This document shows, in pieces, positions 40,912-53,076 of a stretch of 64,000 nt of DNA. Position 1 is the first letter of the stretch; each line of letters starts with the position of its first letter. The notes under the pieces were generated by a model. It worked only from the letters and a program-made list of their open reading frames with translations, ran no database searches and was not told where the DNA came from. This DNA comes from Saposhnikovia divaricata. Lineage: Eukaryota > Streptophyta > Magnoliopsida > Apiales > Apiaceae. The DNA lies in the NCBI GenBank assembly GCA_036435485.1, contig CM071600.1, positions 57,285,546-57,349,545 of the forward strand. The letters are read 5' to 3'. The position numbers and the translations under genes were made by a program.

Positions 40912-42139
40912 TATATTTATTATAGGCCAACAAGACCTTTCAAAGTTATTTAGTAAATTACTTGTATACCCTTCTACAATAAAAATTTTAAAGTTAAAAA
41001 AATGTTATCATGAGAAAGAACCCATGACCTCCATGATATGAATGAATTATGTTCATATCTCCAACCACTACACCAAAGAAATTTTTAGTACCTTTTTATA
41101 AATTATTAATAACATGGACTAAGAACTCATTTGTTATAATACATTTCGCATTTCATTTAAGATTTAATTATGATAAAACTATCAAAATATTCAGCACTTG
41201 AAAATTGTTAAACATATTATTACAATCAAAAAATATCGTTACAAGTGAATTATGTCCGTGAGCTACTCGGTCTCAGCTCGTAAAATATTCGAATTCGGCT
41301 TGATAGTATTCGAGCTGAGCTCAAGTTCGAGCTATTTAAATATTTTATCGAGTTGAGTTCGAGCAACCTAATCAAGCTTTTATTATTTTAATTCTTTATA
41401 TATTATAAATATGTTTCAATATAATATTCAATAATTTTATACAATTCATGCATTTTGTGGAGGCGAACTCGAGCCTGATTCGAGTCAAACCCGAGCCTTA
41501 CCGTTCATATTCAAAATTTTAAATATATTTATTATAGACCAACAAGGCTTTTCAAGGTTATTTAGTAAATTACTTCTATATCCTTCTACAATAAAAATTT
41601 TAAAGTTAAAAAAAATGTTATCATGAGAAATGAACCCATGACCTCCATGATATGAATGAATTATGTTCATATCTCCAACCACTACATCAAAGAAATTTTT
41701 AGTACCTTTTTATAAATTATTAATAACATGGACTAAGAACTCATTTGTTATAATACATTTCGCATTTTATTTAAGATTTAATTATTATAAAACTATCAAA
41801 ATATTCAGCACTTGCAAATTGTTAAACATATTATTAAAAATTCATGTCAAAAAATATCGTTACAAATGAATTATGTTCGTGAGCTACACGGTCTCAGCTC
41901 GTAAAATATTCGAATTCTGCTTGATAGTATTTGAGCTCAGCTCAAGCTCGAGCTATTTGAGTATTTTATCGAGTTGAGTTCGAGCAACCTAATCGAGCTT
42001 TTATTATTTTATTTCTTTATATATTATAAATGTATTTCAATATAATATTCAATATTTTTATACAATTCATGCATTTTGTGGAGGTGAACCCGAGCCTGAT
42101 TCGAGTCAAACCCGAGCCTTACCGTTCATATTCAAACTT
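40912..42139. repeat. 614-bp tandem duplication, two diverged copies
   Basis: Copies are about 40912-41525 and 41526-42139, with clear substitutions (for example GGCCAACAAGACCTTTC against GACCAACAAGGCTTTTC). Each contains a minus-strand tRNA-like motif (41017-41077 and 41631-41691: A box TGTAGTGGTTGGAG, B box GGGTTC), and an Arg/Glu-codon-like string of CGAGCT and GAGTTCGAG motifs that continues to about 42330. It does not code. Confidence 0.85.
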
Positions 42140-42697
42140 TTATCGAAATAAGGTTAAATCAATTTGAGTTTTCGGGACGAGTTCGAATGTATCGAGCTTT
42201 TTATGAGACGAGCTACGAGCTTAAATTTTAAGTGTTTGTCAAACTCAAGGTTGAGCCCGATCTTTTTAGTCGAGTTCAAACTCGAGCCTGACATTGTTCA
42301 ACTCGGCTTGGCTCGGTTCGATTACACCCCTCTCATTGCTATCAGGTAAATTGTTTTAATAGACTAAAAATATAATTTTATAAAAACAAACCAAAACCAT
42401 TACAAATGAGATTTGAAGTTCATATTATTTATCGATAAATATTTAAGTAAAATACATAATTAGCTTATAATTATATATTATAAAATAGATTATGGATACT
42501 ACATAAAAACAATTATAGATTTAAAACATCTAATTGTATTATGAAAATATGATACTTATTAGATAACATACCACATTGTATTTACGTACATACCAAATTT
42601 TTAGTTAATTTATATGCCAACATGGGTTTTGAGCCTACATAGTAAATTACGAATTTGTCCTTAGACTTATTTTAATGTTAAAAAACTTTGGAGTTAA

Positions 42698-42768
42698 AAA
42701 GAATTGAACCCGTGACCTTCCCACACCTTTAACTTTATGTTCACATCTACAACCACTAAACCAAATCA
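42698..42768 (-). repeat. tRNA-derived SINE-head-like remnant
   Basis: On the minus strand, GGTTTAGTGGTTGTAGATG (A-box-like) is followed about 35 nt later by CACGGGTTCAATTC (B-box-like). It resembles the two copies at 41017 and 41631. No tRNA cloverleaf can be drawn, so it is a SINE head or relic rather than a tRNA gene. Confidence 0.45.
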
Positions 42769-44487
42769 CCTTTTGTGATATATTTTAAACTCATTCACTA
42801 CATGCTCAAATAACTCACTTATTAGCAATATTTATTTTATAATTTACTTAGGATAAAAGTGCCTATATAATTATACTAATTTTAGTAATTTGAATTTTGA
42901 TATGAATTAAACCTATGATATTCATATACTCATAAATGCATGTTCATGTTTATTTTTATGATTATTACGCATAAAATCATTAAAATATTGTTCTCATATA
43001 ATAGTAAAGAATGGCGGTCAGAGAGAGAAAATATAAATTGATAGATATGATGTCGTTGAAGTCAAAATTAAGAAAGGTATCGAGGTGGCCAAAAATTGGT
43101 AAAAAAAAAATCAAAGTGAGGAGGTAGGTGACAAAAAATTAGTAAAAGTCTATCTCAAGTAGGTAAATGGGCGGAATTGAAAATAGATTTATAAAAATTT
43201 ATTTAATATTTCTATATTTTAACAATTATGTCTATATTTTCGTCAAATGATGATAAATGAAGTGTAACATATTTTTACTCGATATTAGTATAATATTTTA
43301 TTTTAAGTATGAAAGATACCAAGGTGGCCAAATATTGGTCAAAAAAATGTAATTGAGGAGGTAGGTGGTGGAAAATAAATAGTCAAGTAGGTAAATGGGC
43401 GGAAGTGAAATAGATATATGAAAATTTCTAACAATATTTCTCTATTTTAACAATTAAGTCTATATCTTAGTCGAATGGCCAGACTATATTTATTACAAAA
43501 AATGATAAATAAAGTGTATAATATATTTTTACTCGATATCAGTATAATATTCTATTTTAAATATTTTTGCATTATATCAATTTTTTTTAAACATTGCATT
43601 ATATTGGTTAATCCTATTAGCATTGGGTAATTTATAGATTGAATTATAAAAAGATTAAAATATTAAAACTAAGAAATAATTTACGTATGAGATTTGGATC
43701 TGGTAAAAAAATGTCAATGTGTTTTTGATATCTTTAGTCTCTCGCACTATATTCTTGTAGCATTTTCGTAATTTGCTAATATTATTAATTTCATACAAAA
43801 TGAGTTTTACAACTACATACTTAAATGAAAATTAAAAATATATATATACCAATTTCACTTGAGTATTAAACTCCAATGCAAGTTTCATCCCGGTATGAGA
43901 CTAATAAATTCGAAAATTGCTGATATATATTATGTCTTACGCTCACGGATGTGGTATGTGTATTTTTTTATTTCTCGGGTATCATTTTGGTATTACCTCA
44001 AATTTGAATAATATTTCTTGGATGCTTCATTATCGTAGTTATGTCTATTTTCTTTTCATAGATTGAATTTTATTGTACACATGAACTTTTAGAACATAAT
44101 TTATTCAGTGCATACATTAACAAATCTCATTTTAAAAACCCATTATGAGGTATGACAGTTTAATTTTAGTTACTCGTGTATTTGGTTGAATTTGTACATG
44201 TCTAAATATGTTATGTCTTGAAATTTGAGATATTACATTGGGTTTTTGAAAGTTCGCTTATGATAATGTATGGTACAATGTATTTGAAGAAAAGATATTG
44301 TTAGGGTCAATTTATTATTGAAATGATACATCTGAAATAGTCAACTACCATGATCCTAGAAAAACACACATCATATATTTATTTTGCACGTGTACAACTA
44401 TTAGGATAAATTTTTTGTTCTTTTTGTTCTCCGAAATTAGTCGGAGAAAATGATCCAAAAGTGGAAATGAGCGCTGAGATTTTCTAA
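42769..44487. other. AT-rich spacer with short diverged duplications
   Basis: No gene. Segments at about 43070-43200 and 43310-43440 are diverged repeats of each other (both contain GAGGAGGTAGGTG and AGTAGGTAAATGGGCGGAA). Confidence 0.5.
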
Positions 44488-44701
44488 GCAAAACTATATG
44501 GCTCTATTATTTGTATTTTGTCCATCATATTACATTATTTTTTACAAATTTGATAAATATTTAATTCTTCCTCCATCCCAAAATAAATAAGTAAGCAGAA
44601 CTATATGGCTCTATTATTTGTATTTTTCCATCATATTACCTTATTTTTTACAAATTTGATAAATATTTAATTCTTCCCCCGTCCCAAAATAAATAAGTAA
44701 G
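44488..44701. repeat. 107-bp tandem duplication ending in a MITE-like terminus
   Basis: The unit starting GCAAAACTATATGGCTC (44488) recurs as GCAGAACTATATGGCTC (44595). Each ends in CCCAAAATAAATAAGTAAGC preceded by CTTCCTCCATC or CTTCCCCCGTC, which looks like a Stowaway-type end. No partner end is found. Confidence 0.8.
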
Positions 44702-44961
44702 CTATTTTTTTCACGCATTTCAATACATCAAGATTATTGTGGTAATAATTGGTAGCTACAATTAACCCTTACCTACTCCTTTCAGTCAATCATTCTTCTC
44801 ACATTGATCAAAAACAACTAAAGATATAACTCTTACGATCAGAATAATAATATTTTGAAACTATAATATCTTACATAGATCAAAATACGTGAAGTAAACT
44901 TAGACGAGAAAATTCTATGAATTATTATATGGCCCGTGCTTTGCACGGGCTATCATGCTAG

Positions 44962-46355
44962 TTTCTCTCTAGAAGGGGAATCTATATGTATATATAAAAG
45001 ATTTTACACGATTAATTTAATATTTATGATCTATCTTGATTTCTTGAAATTTGATTTGAACGATTTCACAGCCCACATGAAATTAACAAAATAATTTTTA
45101 ATTTATTGCTGGTTTAACAATTATTTTCTAATTAAAACTACGCAGAAACAAAATAGAGAAGAAATTGACGATTTTTTACGTTAAAAATTCTATTCGATTT
45201 ATGAAATTTACTTATATTTTGTTTTGATTATCAAAATACCCTTCTTATTATTTGAAGATAGTTCTACTAAAAAACAAATATAGTTTTAATAATAAGTGTA
45301 AGAGTGATTTTGTCCAAAACTTTGGTAGTCGGTAGATGGTCTTTAGTACGACAAAATAAATAAGAACCGTAAGATCATAAAGTGTATAGATGAAAAACGA
45401 TGGATCTAGCATAAAAAATATTTTATTTTTTTAACATATAAACTAAAAAGTGTATTTATATTGAAATACGAAAAAGTGTATGTCGATAATTTAAATCATA
45501 TAATTTGGTTTTCTACATTGTATAGAATTATCAATGTAGGTATTATACACTGAATAGGATTATTGTACAAATTCGTAATTTTATTTTCTCTTGATATTCT
45601 AAGTGTTTCCATTTCGATAATGATTTTTAAATCATCACTAAATTGAAGATAATTTTGTGAGTTTTGCGTGGACTGTAAAATCATCCAAATCTATTTTTAG
45701 ATCTCAAGATAGAGCCCAAATAGTAAATATGAACTTTTTTATATTAATGAAAAAATAAATAAAATTCAATTGTATCCTTTTTTAATTATATCATTTTCAT
45801 ATTATAATTTTCTTTTTAAAATTCAATTCTAATAAAAACTTTTTTAATTATATCCTTTTTAAATTATAATTTTCTTTTAATATGATATGATCTTGATCAT
45901 CTATTTTTAAAAATATAGTTATGTTTTTATATATAAGGATATAATTATAGTTATGTTTTTATATAATCATTATTTTTAATAATTTTTTTAATTTTAATTT
46001 AATATAATTTAATATACTCAAGTTTACGGATTATAATAATGTTTCTTTATTAGAAACAACATATACATATTTTTAATATATTTTATTAATAATTAAAAAT
46101 TATGGTGTGATATTTTCGGTATATATTAATGATTATAAGATTAGTTTTAAATTAAAAAGGTAATGTGTTTTAATTCGAAAAGAAATATTAATGATTGGAA
46201 GATATGATACGATTGATGTTTTTACGTCTTTAGAAAAGGTAATATCTTCAACTATAAGTAAATGTGAAAAAGGCAATCGATTAATTATCATTAATTATAT
46301 TATGTAATTATTTATTTTAATTGTTTTAATAGCATAGATATTGTGTATATTTTCT

Positions 46356-46365
<10 letters not shown>
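44962..46365. other. AT-rich spacer, no gene
   Basis: A shred of the Athila-like LTR family (TTTTGCGTGGACTGTAAAAT, ATCTCAAGATAGAGCCCAAA) lies at about 45660-45720. Nothing else is recognised. Confidence 0.5.

Positions 46366-46413
<48 letters not shown>
46366..46413. repeat. (TA)n microsatellite at the start of Helitron unit 1
   Basis: About 24 TA repeats, directly before AAACAAAATTATATACATAT. The same junction recurs at 49918, so the microsatellite is part of the duplicated unit. Confidence 0.95.
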
Positions 46414-46417
<4 letters not shown>

Positions 46418-47023
46418 AAAATTATATACATATTGGCCATATTATTTTTTAAAAAGGAAAAATTTAGTTATAAGATATAAATAAGATGATACGTTTTAGC
46501 TGAAAAGGGTAATTAGTCAATAATAATTATTATGGTATTATTTTATTGAATACAATTATCTAGTGATACTATTGAAAAAGAAGAGGTTTTTGTAAGAAAA
46601 AATATAAAAAGGTAACGTGTTTTAGCTGAAAATGTAATTTGTTAGTTATTACTTATTAGTAATCATAATAATATTATTTTATTTTATTAAATATAGTTAC
46701 CCGTAGTATTTTTAAAATATAAAAATGAAATCAATCATTTATTTAAAAATAGAAAAGGTAACATGTTTTTACCAATAATAAATATTTAAGTAAGGATAAT
46801 TAAGTAAGAGACAAAAGTTTGAAAATAAAATATTTTAGTTAGAAAATATAGAAAAAATATTACATTTTAGCTGAAAAATGTAATCAATTAGTTATTAGTA
46901 ATTATAATTTTATTAGTTTATTTCATTAATAGAATGACCCGTGATATATTTGGAAATAAGAGGTTCTAGTCAGAAAGATAGAAAAGATAATGTGTTTTAG
47001 CTGAAAAGGTAATTGGTTAGTTA

Positions 47024-47404
47024 GAGCAAGTCCAACCATGTCCTAGTTGGTGTCCTATAAATATAATAAAATATAGTGTCCTAGTGATTTAAGTCATGAT
47101 TTTTGTGTATTAATTCCAAAATATGTCTTATACTTGTGCCTTATAAATTAAAATAATAATATATTTAAATTAGAATTGGAGGGAAGGGTAAAAAGAGAGG
47201 AGAGAGAAGTGTAAAAAAGGAGGGAAGTTAATTTTTTATTGTTAAAATTGATTTAGGACAAGTATAGATGTGCCTTAAAAGTAGGGCATGAGATGGATGC
47301 CCTAGTATTTTAAGGCACCACTAGGACATTGTTGGAGCACAAAAAGTGACTAAATGTCCTAATATTGATTTAGGACAATATTTAGGACATTGTTGGACTT
47401 GCTC
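47024..47404. mobile_element. Tourist-like MITE with TTA TSD, empty site known
   Basis: 381 bp with ends GAGCAAGTCCAAC and GTTGGACTTGCTC (13-bp perfect TIR) and flanking TTA (47021-47023 and 47405-47407). The paralogous unit at about 50520 has the uninterrupted sequence GGTTAGTTATTAGAAAC, proving both boundaries and the 3-bp duplication. TIR plus 3-bp TTA duplication indicates PIF/Harbinger. The interior repeats TTTAGGACA-like phrases and does not code. Confidence 0.93.
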
Positions 47405-47592
47405 TTATTAGAAACTATGTTATCATTATTTGATTTAATAAAATAGAAATAAATGTGTCTACCAACAATAAATATTTAAGGAAGAATAATTAAGTAAAAA
47501 TCAAGTTTGAAAATGAGATATTTTTGTTAGAAAATGTAAAAAAGATATTGCCTTTTAGTTAGAAAAGGTAATAAGTTAGTTATTAGTAATTA

Positions 47593-48297
47593 CTAGGCAA
47601 CTTAGTCGAGCTTTGCGCGATTAATAAAATTTTATTTTTAGTTATTAAAAATAATAAATTAATATAAAAATTAATAGGTATTTTCAAAATTTCCTAAAAA
47701 AATATAACTAAAACAGTTTCTAAGAATTATTAGTTAGAATAATACTCTCATTATATATCAAGAATTTTAATAATCTTAAAAATATTATAAATATGCAAAA
47801 TAGCAATTACAATATTAAATATAACTAAATAATATTTTTAAATCCGACACCCCTCTCATAATATACATGCTCATAAAAGTATAAGAATTTATATAATTAG
47901 AATATTAATTTATTTTGACATAATATAATGAAACAACATGTGTATAACACTTTGACACAATAAAAAATGACGCAATGTTAACAATTTTAAGTCGATAATT
48001 TACATAAAAAATAGTATTAATTTTATACATATAATTAATATTTTATATTGAAATAATAATTATAATGCTCAAATAAAGTTTGTCAATCTTTTATATAAAT
48101 AATATGAAGTAAATTTAATATACATATTTATTTAATAAGTGTACTTAATGATTATAAATGCCATTAAGATGCTATAATGAGTTATTTAATGCACGAAAAG
48201 AATTTTAATAAAAAAATCTAAAATATGACAATTCAAGAAAATTATCTTAAACGCTTCTGGTGACTTTCTGATCTCCAGACATTATAATACATATAGA
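47593..48297 (-). mobile_element. Non-autonomous Helitron, 705 bp, boundaries proven by an empty site
   Basis: Read on the minus strand it starts TCTATATGTATTATAATG and ends in GTTGCCTAG, with A on its 5' side and T on its 3' side. A short imperfect hairpin CGCGC-AAA-GCTCG lies about 10 nt before the CTAG. The paralogous unit near 50710 reads TAGTAATTATAATATTATT without a break, so the insertion is exactly between A and T with no target duplication. 5'-TC, 3'-CTAG, hairpin, A/T target and no TSD are the full set of Helitron criteria. It has no coding capacity. Confidence 0.9.
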
Positions 48298-48723
48298 TAA
48301 TATTATTAGTTTATTTTAATAATTAGAACGACCATATTTTTGAAAAGAAGAGATATTACCTTTTAGCCAGAAAAGATAATCAGTTAGTTATTAGTAATTA
48401 CAATATTAATAGTTTATTTCATTAATTAGAACGGTCATATTTTTGGAAAGAAGAGATTTTAGTTAGAAAAGGTTTTGGAAAAAAGAGATTTTAGTTAGAA
48501 AAGTTAGAAAAGGTAATAGCTGACAACGGTAACTGATTAGTTATTATTTAGGGGAAGTGTTGGGAAGAGATGCGTGTAATATTTTAAAAGAAGATTGTGT
48601 TTTGTTTTTTTATAATTAAGTTAAATAATTAAGCGTAATAAAATAAAATAATTAAATAAGGTAAGTATCGTACCGCACCAAAACTTTCAATGTTTCGTTT
48701 TTTATAATATAGTATATATATAT

Positions 48724-49766
48724 AGGCTAATGATCAAATAGAAACCAATGCTTAAATAGAAACTAGAAACCAATCACATCCATTAGTTTTTTTAAAAGCT
48801 TTTAAATCTAAACCACACAATAATGTTTATATCCCCCGTTAATTTCATATACCCACCCACCCTCTCTCTCTCCCCCTCCCTCCCTCCCTCCCTGCTTCTT
48901 CTCGGACGACTACCCATCATTTCCGACCCGCGAATAATTTTTTGTCTGACGACTTTTCGATCTTCGATCTGTTAATTACAGTGCTAGTTCTAGTCATGCT
49001 GTTGAGATCTGTTAATTTCGACGACGACCCCAACCCCCTACCTCCACCTCTCGATCCTCCGGCGCCGCTAGGCGCAATCAAACCACCACCGTGGTCTCCC
49101 CGAAGTTGTCTTAGGAGTACTGGAGACGTGACGAGACACATCTGTAAAAGAGCGCAGCTCGTCGGTGACATGATTCCATATCTGAACTGGTGTAGGTGAT
49201 GGTGATGGTGGTGGTAACAATGTCGGAGTAGATGAAAGTGGTGGTGACACTAGTGAAAGCTTTAGATCTGCTAAGAAATCACTAATTACATCTAAAGAAA
49301 TCACTAGTCACACTTACAGAAATCATTATTTATAGGTACGAAAATCACTAAAATGTTGGTGATTTTTGTAAGTATAAATATTGATTCTGATATATAACTG
49401 ATAATTTATACGGGGTTGGGGTGGGTACGTGAAGGGTCTGTGTAGGTGGGGTGGTGAATATGGTGAAATTAGATGTAGTTTGTGATTGATAAATCTCGTA
49501 ACTTCATGTTTATAAAATCTGGTAATGATGATGATTGTGGTAAAAAATTAGAGGATGTGATGATGGTGATGTGGGATGTATATGTGCGAAATGTATATGT
49601 TGAAGCCTGAAACAAGTGTGAATTATTTTGATGAGAGAGAAACAAATGTTATGGGGTTAGGTGGATGAATAATTGGAGGAAGGTGAAAAGCACGTGACTA
49701 AGAGAGAGAATAATGAAATGGTTTCTAGTTTCTATTTTAACTTGGTTTCTATTGGAATAGGACCCT
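48724..49766. mobile_element. 1-kb TIR element with a GC-richer interior
   Basis: TIRs of about 47 bp: AAATAGAAACTAGAAACC is near the inner edge of the left arm, with its reverse complement GGTTTCTAGTTTCTATTT at right. The element lies in the TA run that ends Helitron unit 1, so the TSD is hidden. The interior (48840-49470) is far less AT-rich, with a (CTCC)n run at about 48867-48893 and GCGCCGCTAGGCG. Short ORFs on both strands overlap there; none matches a family I know. It may contain a captured gene fragment. Confidence 0.65.
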
Positions 49767-49780
49767 ATATATATATATAT

Positions 49781-49859
<79 letters not shown>

Positions 49860-49889
49860 GTGGCTCATATATATATATATAGGGTGTGG

Positions 49890-49921
<32 letters not shown>
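49767..49921. repeat. (TA)n microsatellite with interspersed GGGTGTGGCTYAT
   Basis: Long TA runs interrupted twice by AGGGTGTGGCTCAT/AGGGTGTGGCTTAT (about 49855 and 49880). The ORF across it (repeating Tyr-Ile) is an artefact of the dinucleotide. Confidence 0.95.
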
Positions 49922-49924
<3 letters not shown>

Positions 49925-52480
49925 AAAATTATATACATATTGGCCATATAATTTTTTAAAAAAGAAAAATTTAGTTATAAGATATAAATAAGATGATACG
50001 TTTTAGCTGAAAATAGTAATTAGTCAATAATAATTATTATGATATTATTTTATTGAATACAATTATCCGTGATACTATTGGAAAAGAAGAGATTTTTGTA
50101 AGAAAAAATATAAAAAGGTAACGTATTTTAGCTGAAAATTTAATTTGTTAGTTATTACTTATTAGTAATCATAATAATACTATTTTATTTTATTTAATAT
50201 AGTTGCCCGTAGTATTTTAAAATATAAAAATAAAAACAATCATTTATTTAAAAATAGAAAAGGTAACATGTTTTTACCAATAATAAATATTTAAGTAAGG
50301 ATAATTAAGTAAGAGACAAAAGTTTGAAAATAAGATATTTTAGTCAGAAAATATAGAAAAAATAATACATTTTAGCTGAAAAAGGTAATCAATTAGTTAT
50401 TAGTAATTATAATTTTATTAGTTTATTTCATTAATAGAATGACCCGTGATATTTTTGGAAATGAGAGGTTCTAGTTAGAAAAGATAGAAAAGATAATGTG
50501 TTTTAGCTGAAAAGGTAATTGGTTAGTTATTAGAAACTATGTTATTATTATTTGATTTTATAAAATAGAAATACATGTTTCTACCAATAATAAATAATTA
50601 AGTATGAATAATTAAGTAAAAATAAAGTTTGAAAATGAGATATTTTTGTTAGAAAATGTAAAAAATATATTACCTTTTAGTTGGAAAAGATAATCAGTTA
50701 GTTATTAGTAATTATAATATTATTAGTTTATTTAATTAATTAGAACGACCATATTTTTGGAAAGAATAGATATTACCTTTTAGCCCGAAAAGATAATCAG
50801 TTAGTTATTAGTAATTACAATATTATTAGTTTTTTTCATTAATTAGAACGGTCATATTTTTGGAAAAAAGAGATTTTAGTTAGAAAAGGTAGAAAAGGTA
50901 ATAGCTGTAAAAGATAATTGGTTAGTTATTATTTAGGAATATAGAAAAGATATTAACTTTAGCTGGAAAAGGTAATCAAGGTAATCAATTAGTTACTAGT
51001 AATTATAATATCATTAGTTTATTTCATTAATTTGAACGATCATATTTTTGAAAGATATTACCTTTTAGCTGTAAAAAGTAATCAGTTAGTTATTAGTAAT
51101 TATAATATTATTAGCTTATTTCATTAATTAGAACGATGATATTTTTGGAAAAAAGAGATTTTAGTTAGAAAAGTTAAAAAAAGGTAATAGCTGACAAAGG
51201 TAATTGATTAGTTATTATTTAAGGGAAGTGTTGGAAAGAGATGCGTGTAATATTTTAAGAAAAGATAGTGTTTTGTTTTTTTATAATTAAGTTAAATAAT
51301 TAAGGGTAATAAAATAAAATAATTAAATAAGGTAAGTATCGTACCGTACCGTACCAAAACTTTTAATGTTTCGTTTTTTATAATATAGTATAGATAGATA
51401 TACTATAGATTAGTAATTATAAAATTTATATTTTATTTTATTAAATAGAATCACCCGTGATATAAGTGGAAAAAGAGATGTCTTAGTTAGAGAAAAGTAA
51501 GAAGGTAACATGTTTTAGGTGAAAAAGGTAATTGATTAATTTATAATAATTATAATTTAATTATGTTATTTTACTAAATAAAATTGCTCGTAGTATTTTT
51601 AGAAAAGGAGAAATTAATGTTGCCCGTGATTCTTGAAAAAGAGGGATTTTAGTTAAAAAATTATAGAAAAGAAGATATGTTTTAACAGAAAAAAGTAATC
51701 GGTTAATTATTAATATTATAATATTATAATTTTTTTATTAAATAGAAACGCCTATAATAAAACTGGAAAAAAAAAAGATCTTAGTTAGAGAAAATAGAAA
51801 AGGTAATGTGAAAATTAAAAAGGCAACATGTTTTAGGTGAAAAAAGGTAATTGATTAGTTTGTCATAATTATAATTTAATTATGTTATTTTTATAAATAA
51901 AAACTGCTCTTAATGTTTTTAGAAAAGGAGAAACTAATGTTGCCTGTGATATTTCTAGAAAAAAGAATTTTAGTTAGAAAATATAGAAAAAAGAATTTTA
52001 GTTAGAAAATATAGAAAAGATGATACGTTTTAGTTGAAAAAGGAAATCAGTTAATTATTAGTATTATAATATTATTATTTTATTTTATTAAATAGAACCT
52101 CCCGGGATATAATTGGAAAAAGAGATGTTTTAGTTAGAGAAAATAGAAAATGTAACGTATTTTGGCTGAAAAAGATGGAGCAATTGATTAGTGAATAGTA
52201 ATTTTAGTTAGATAAAATATAAAAGATAATGTATTTTATGTGAAAAAGAAAATTGATTAGTTATTGAAAAATAGAAAAGGTAACATGTTTTAAACATGTT
52301 TTACCTGAAAAAGTAAATTTATTAGTTATTACTTAGTAGTAACTATAAATAATTAAGTAAGGATAATTAAGTAAAAATAACATGTAGCCTTAATTAAGTA
52401 TGGGTAAATAGGTAAAATCAACAGGTACCGTACCGACCAACCAAACTTTTAATGTTTCGGCTTTTATATAATAGTATAGA

Positions 52481-53076
52481 TAGTTAGTATAGATAAGCGA
52501 AATAAGTTATATTTGGTTGGTCGTTTGGTACATTAAATAACAATCGTTAGATTTTAAGATAGATAAAAAATAACCGTTGGATTTAATGCTTAAATAATAT
52601 TCTTTTATAATATTTAAAATACTTCCATAGGTTCAAGATTCGAATCCCGTCAACAACATATTATTATTAAACATTTATATTATCGTATGAACAATTACTC
52701 TTAAACATTCAAGGTTCGATTTCCGTCAACATCATATTTTATTTAAAAATTTATATTATCTATTTTCATAAATATTTTTATTATCTTATAAATCACTCCA
52801 AAAAATTCAAGATTCAATTTTCGTCAACAACATATTAAATTTTAAAAAAAATTATTATCTATTTTCAATATAGAAGAAAAACACTATCGTTTAGAATACT
52901 ATCAAATATGTATTATTAGATTTTAGTATCTTCTATAATTTATTTCCTACTACTTGAAAAATATATATTAAAATTATGAATAATAAAATAAAAATATTAA
53001 AAAATAAGATAAAAATTTTGAAAATACTAATTATTGAAAAAAAGGGTAGTGTAGGTAAAATTGTAGGGTTACAAGG
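52481..53076. repeat. AT-rich spacer with three diverged repeats
   Basis: The phrase TTCAAGATTCGAATCCCGTC recurs in altered form at 52633, 52708 and 52807, each followed by AACAWCATAT and an AT-rich stretch. It may be a decayed tandem unit or Pol III B-box relics. No gene is seen. Confidence 0.5.

Larger units (their letters stand above)
40231..44961. mobile_element. Region bounded by outward-facing Helitron-like hairpin/CTAG ends
   Basis: The right end is GCCCGTGC-TTT-GCACGGGC (44932-44950), 7 nt, then CTAG|T at 44958-44962. The left end is the same structure on the opposite strand: CTAG at 40231 preceded by A, with CCGTGC-AAT-GCACGG at 40343 minus 300, that is 40043+200 to be read as 40243-40257. 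One reading is a plus-strand Helitron starting at the TC of 39567 and ending at 44961, with another Helitron end inside it. There is no helicase or Rep coding sequence. The interior holds a palindromic element, a 614-bp tandem duplication and tRNA-like remnants. Confidence 0.35.
46366..52480 (-). mobile_element. Block of repeated Helitron-derived units
   Basis: Phrases such as TTTTAGCTGAAAAGGTAAT, TTAGTTATTAGTAATTATAA and AGAACGACCATATTTTTGGA recur throughout. Unit 1 (46411-about 48712) and unit 2 (49918-51394) align over most of their length and unit 3 (to 52480) is more diverged. Their right ends carry the same terminus, read on the minus strand as A|TCTATACTAT...AAACATT, the 5'-TC start of a Helitron (51394 and 52480; degenerate near 48712). 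The matching 3' ends are not found with confidence. There is no Rep/helicase coding sequence. Confidence 0.6.

Noticed and set aside
49673..49882. An ORF rich in Tyr-Ile repeats
   Set aside because: It is the translation of a (TA)n microsatellite.
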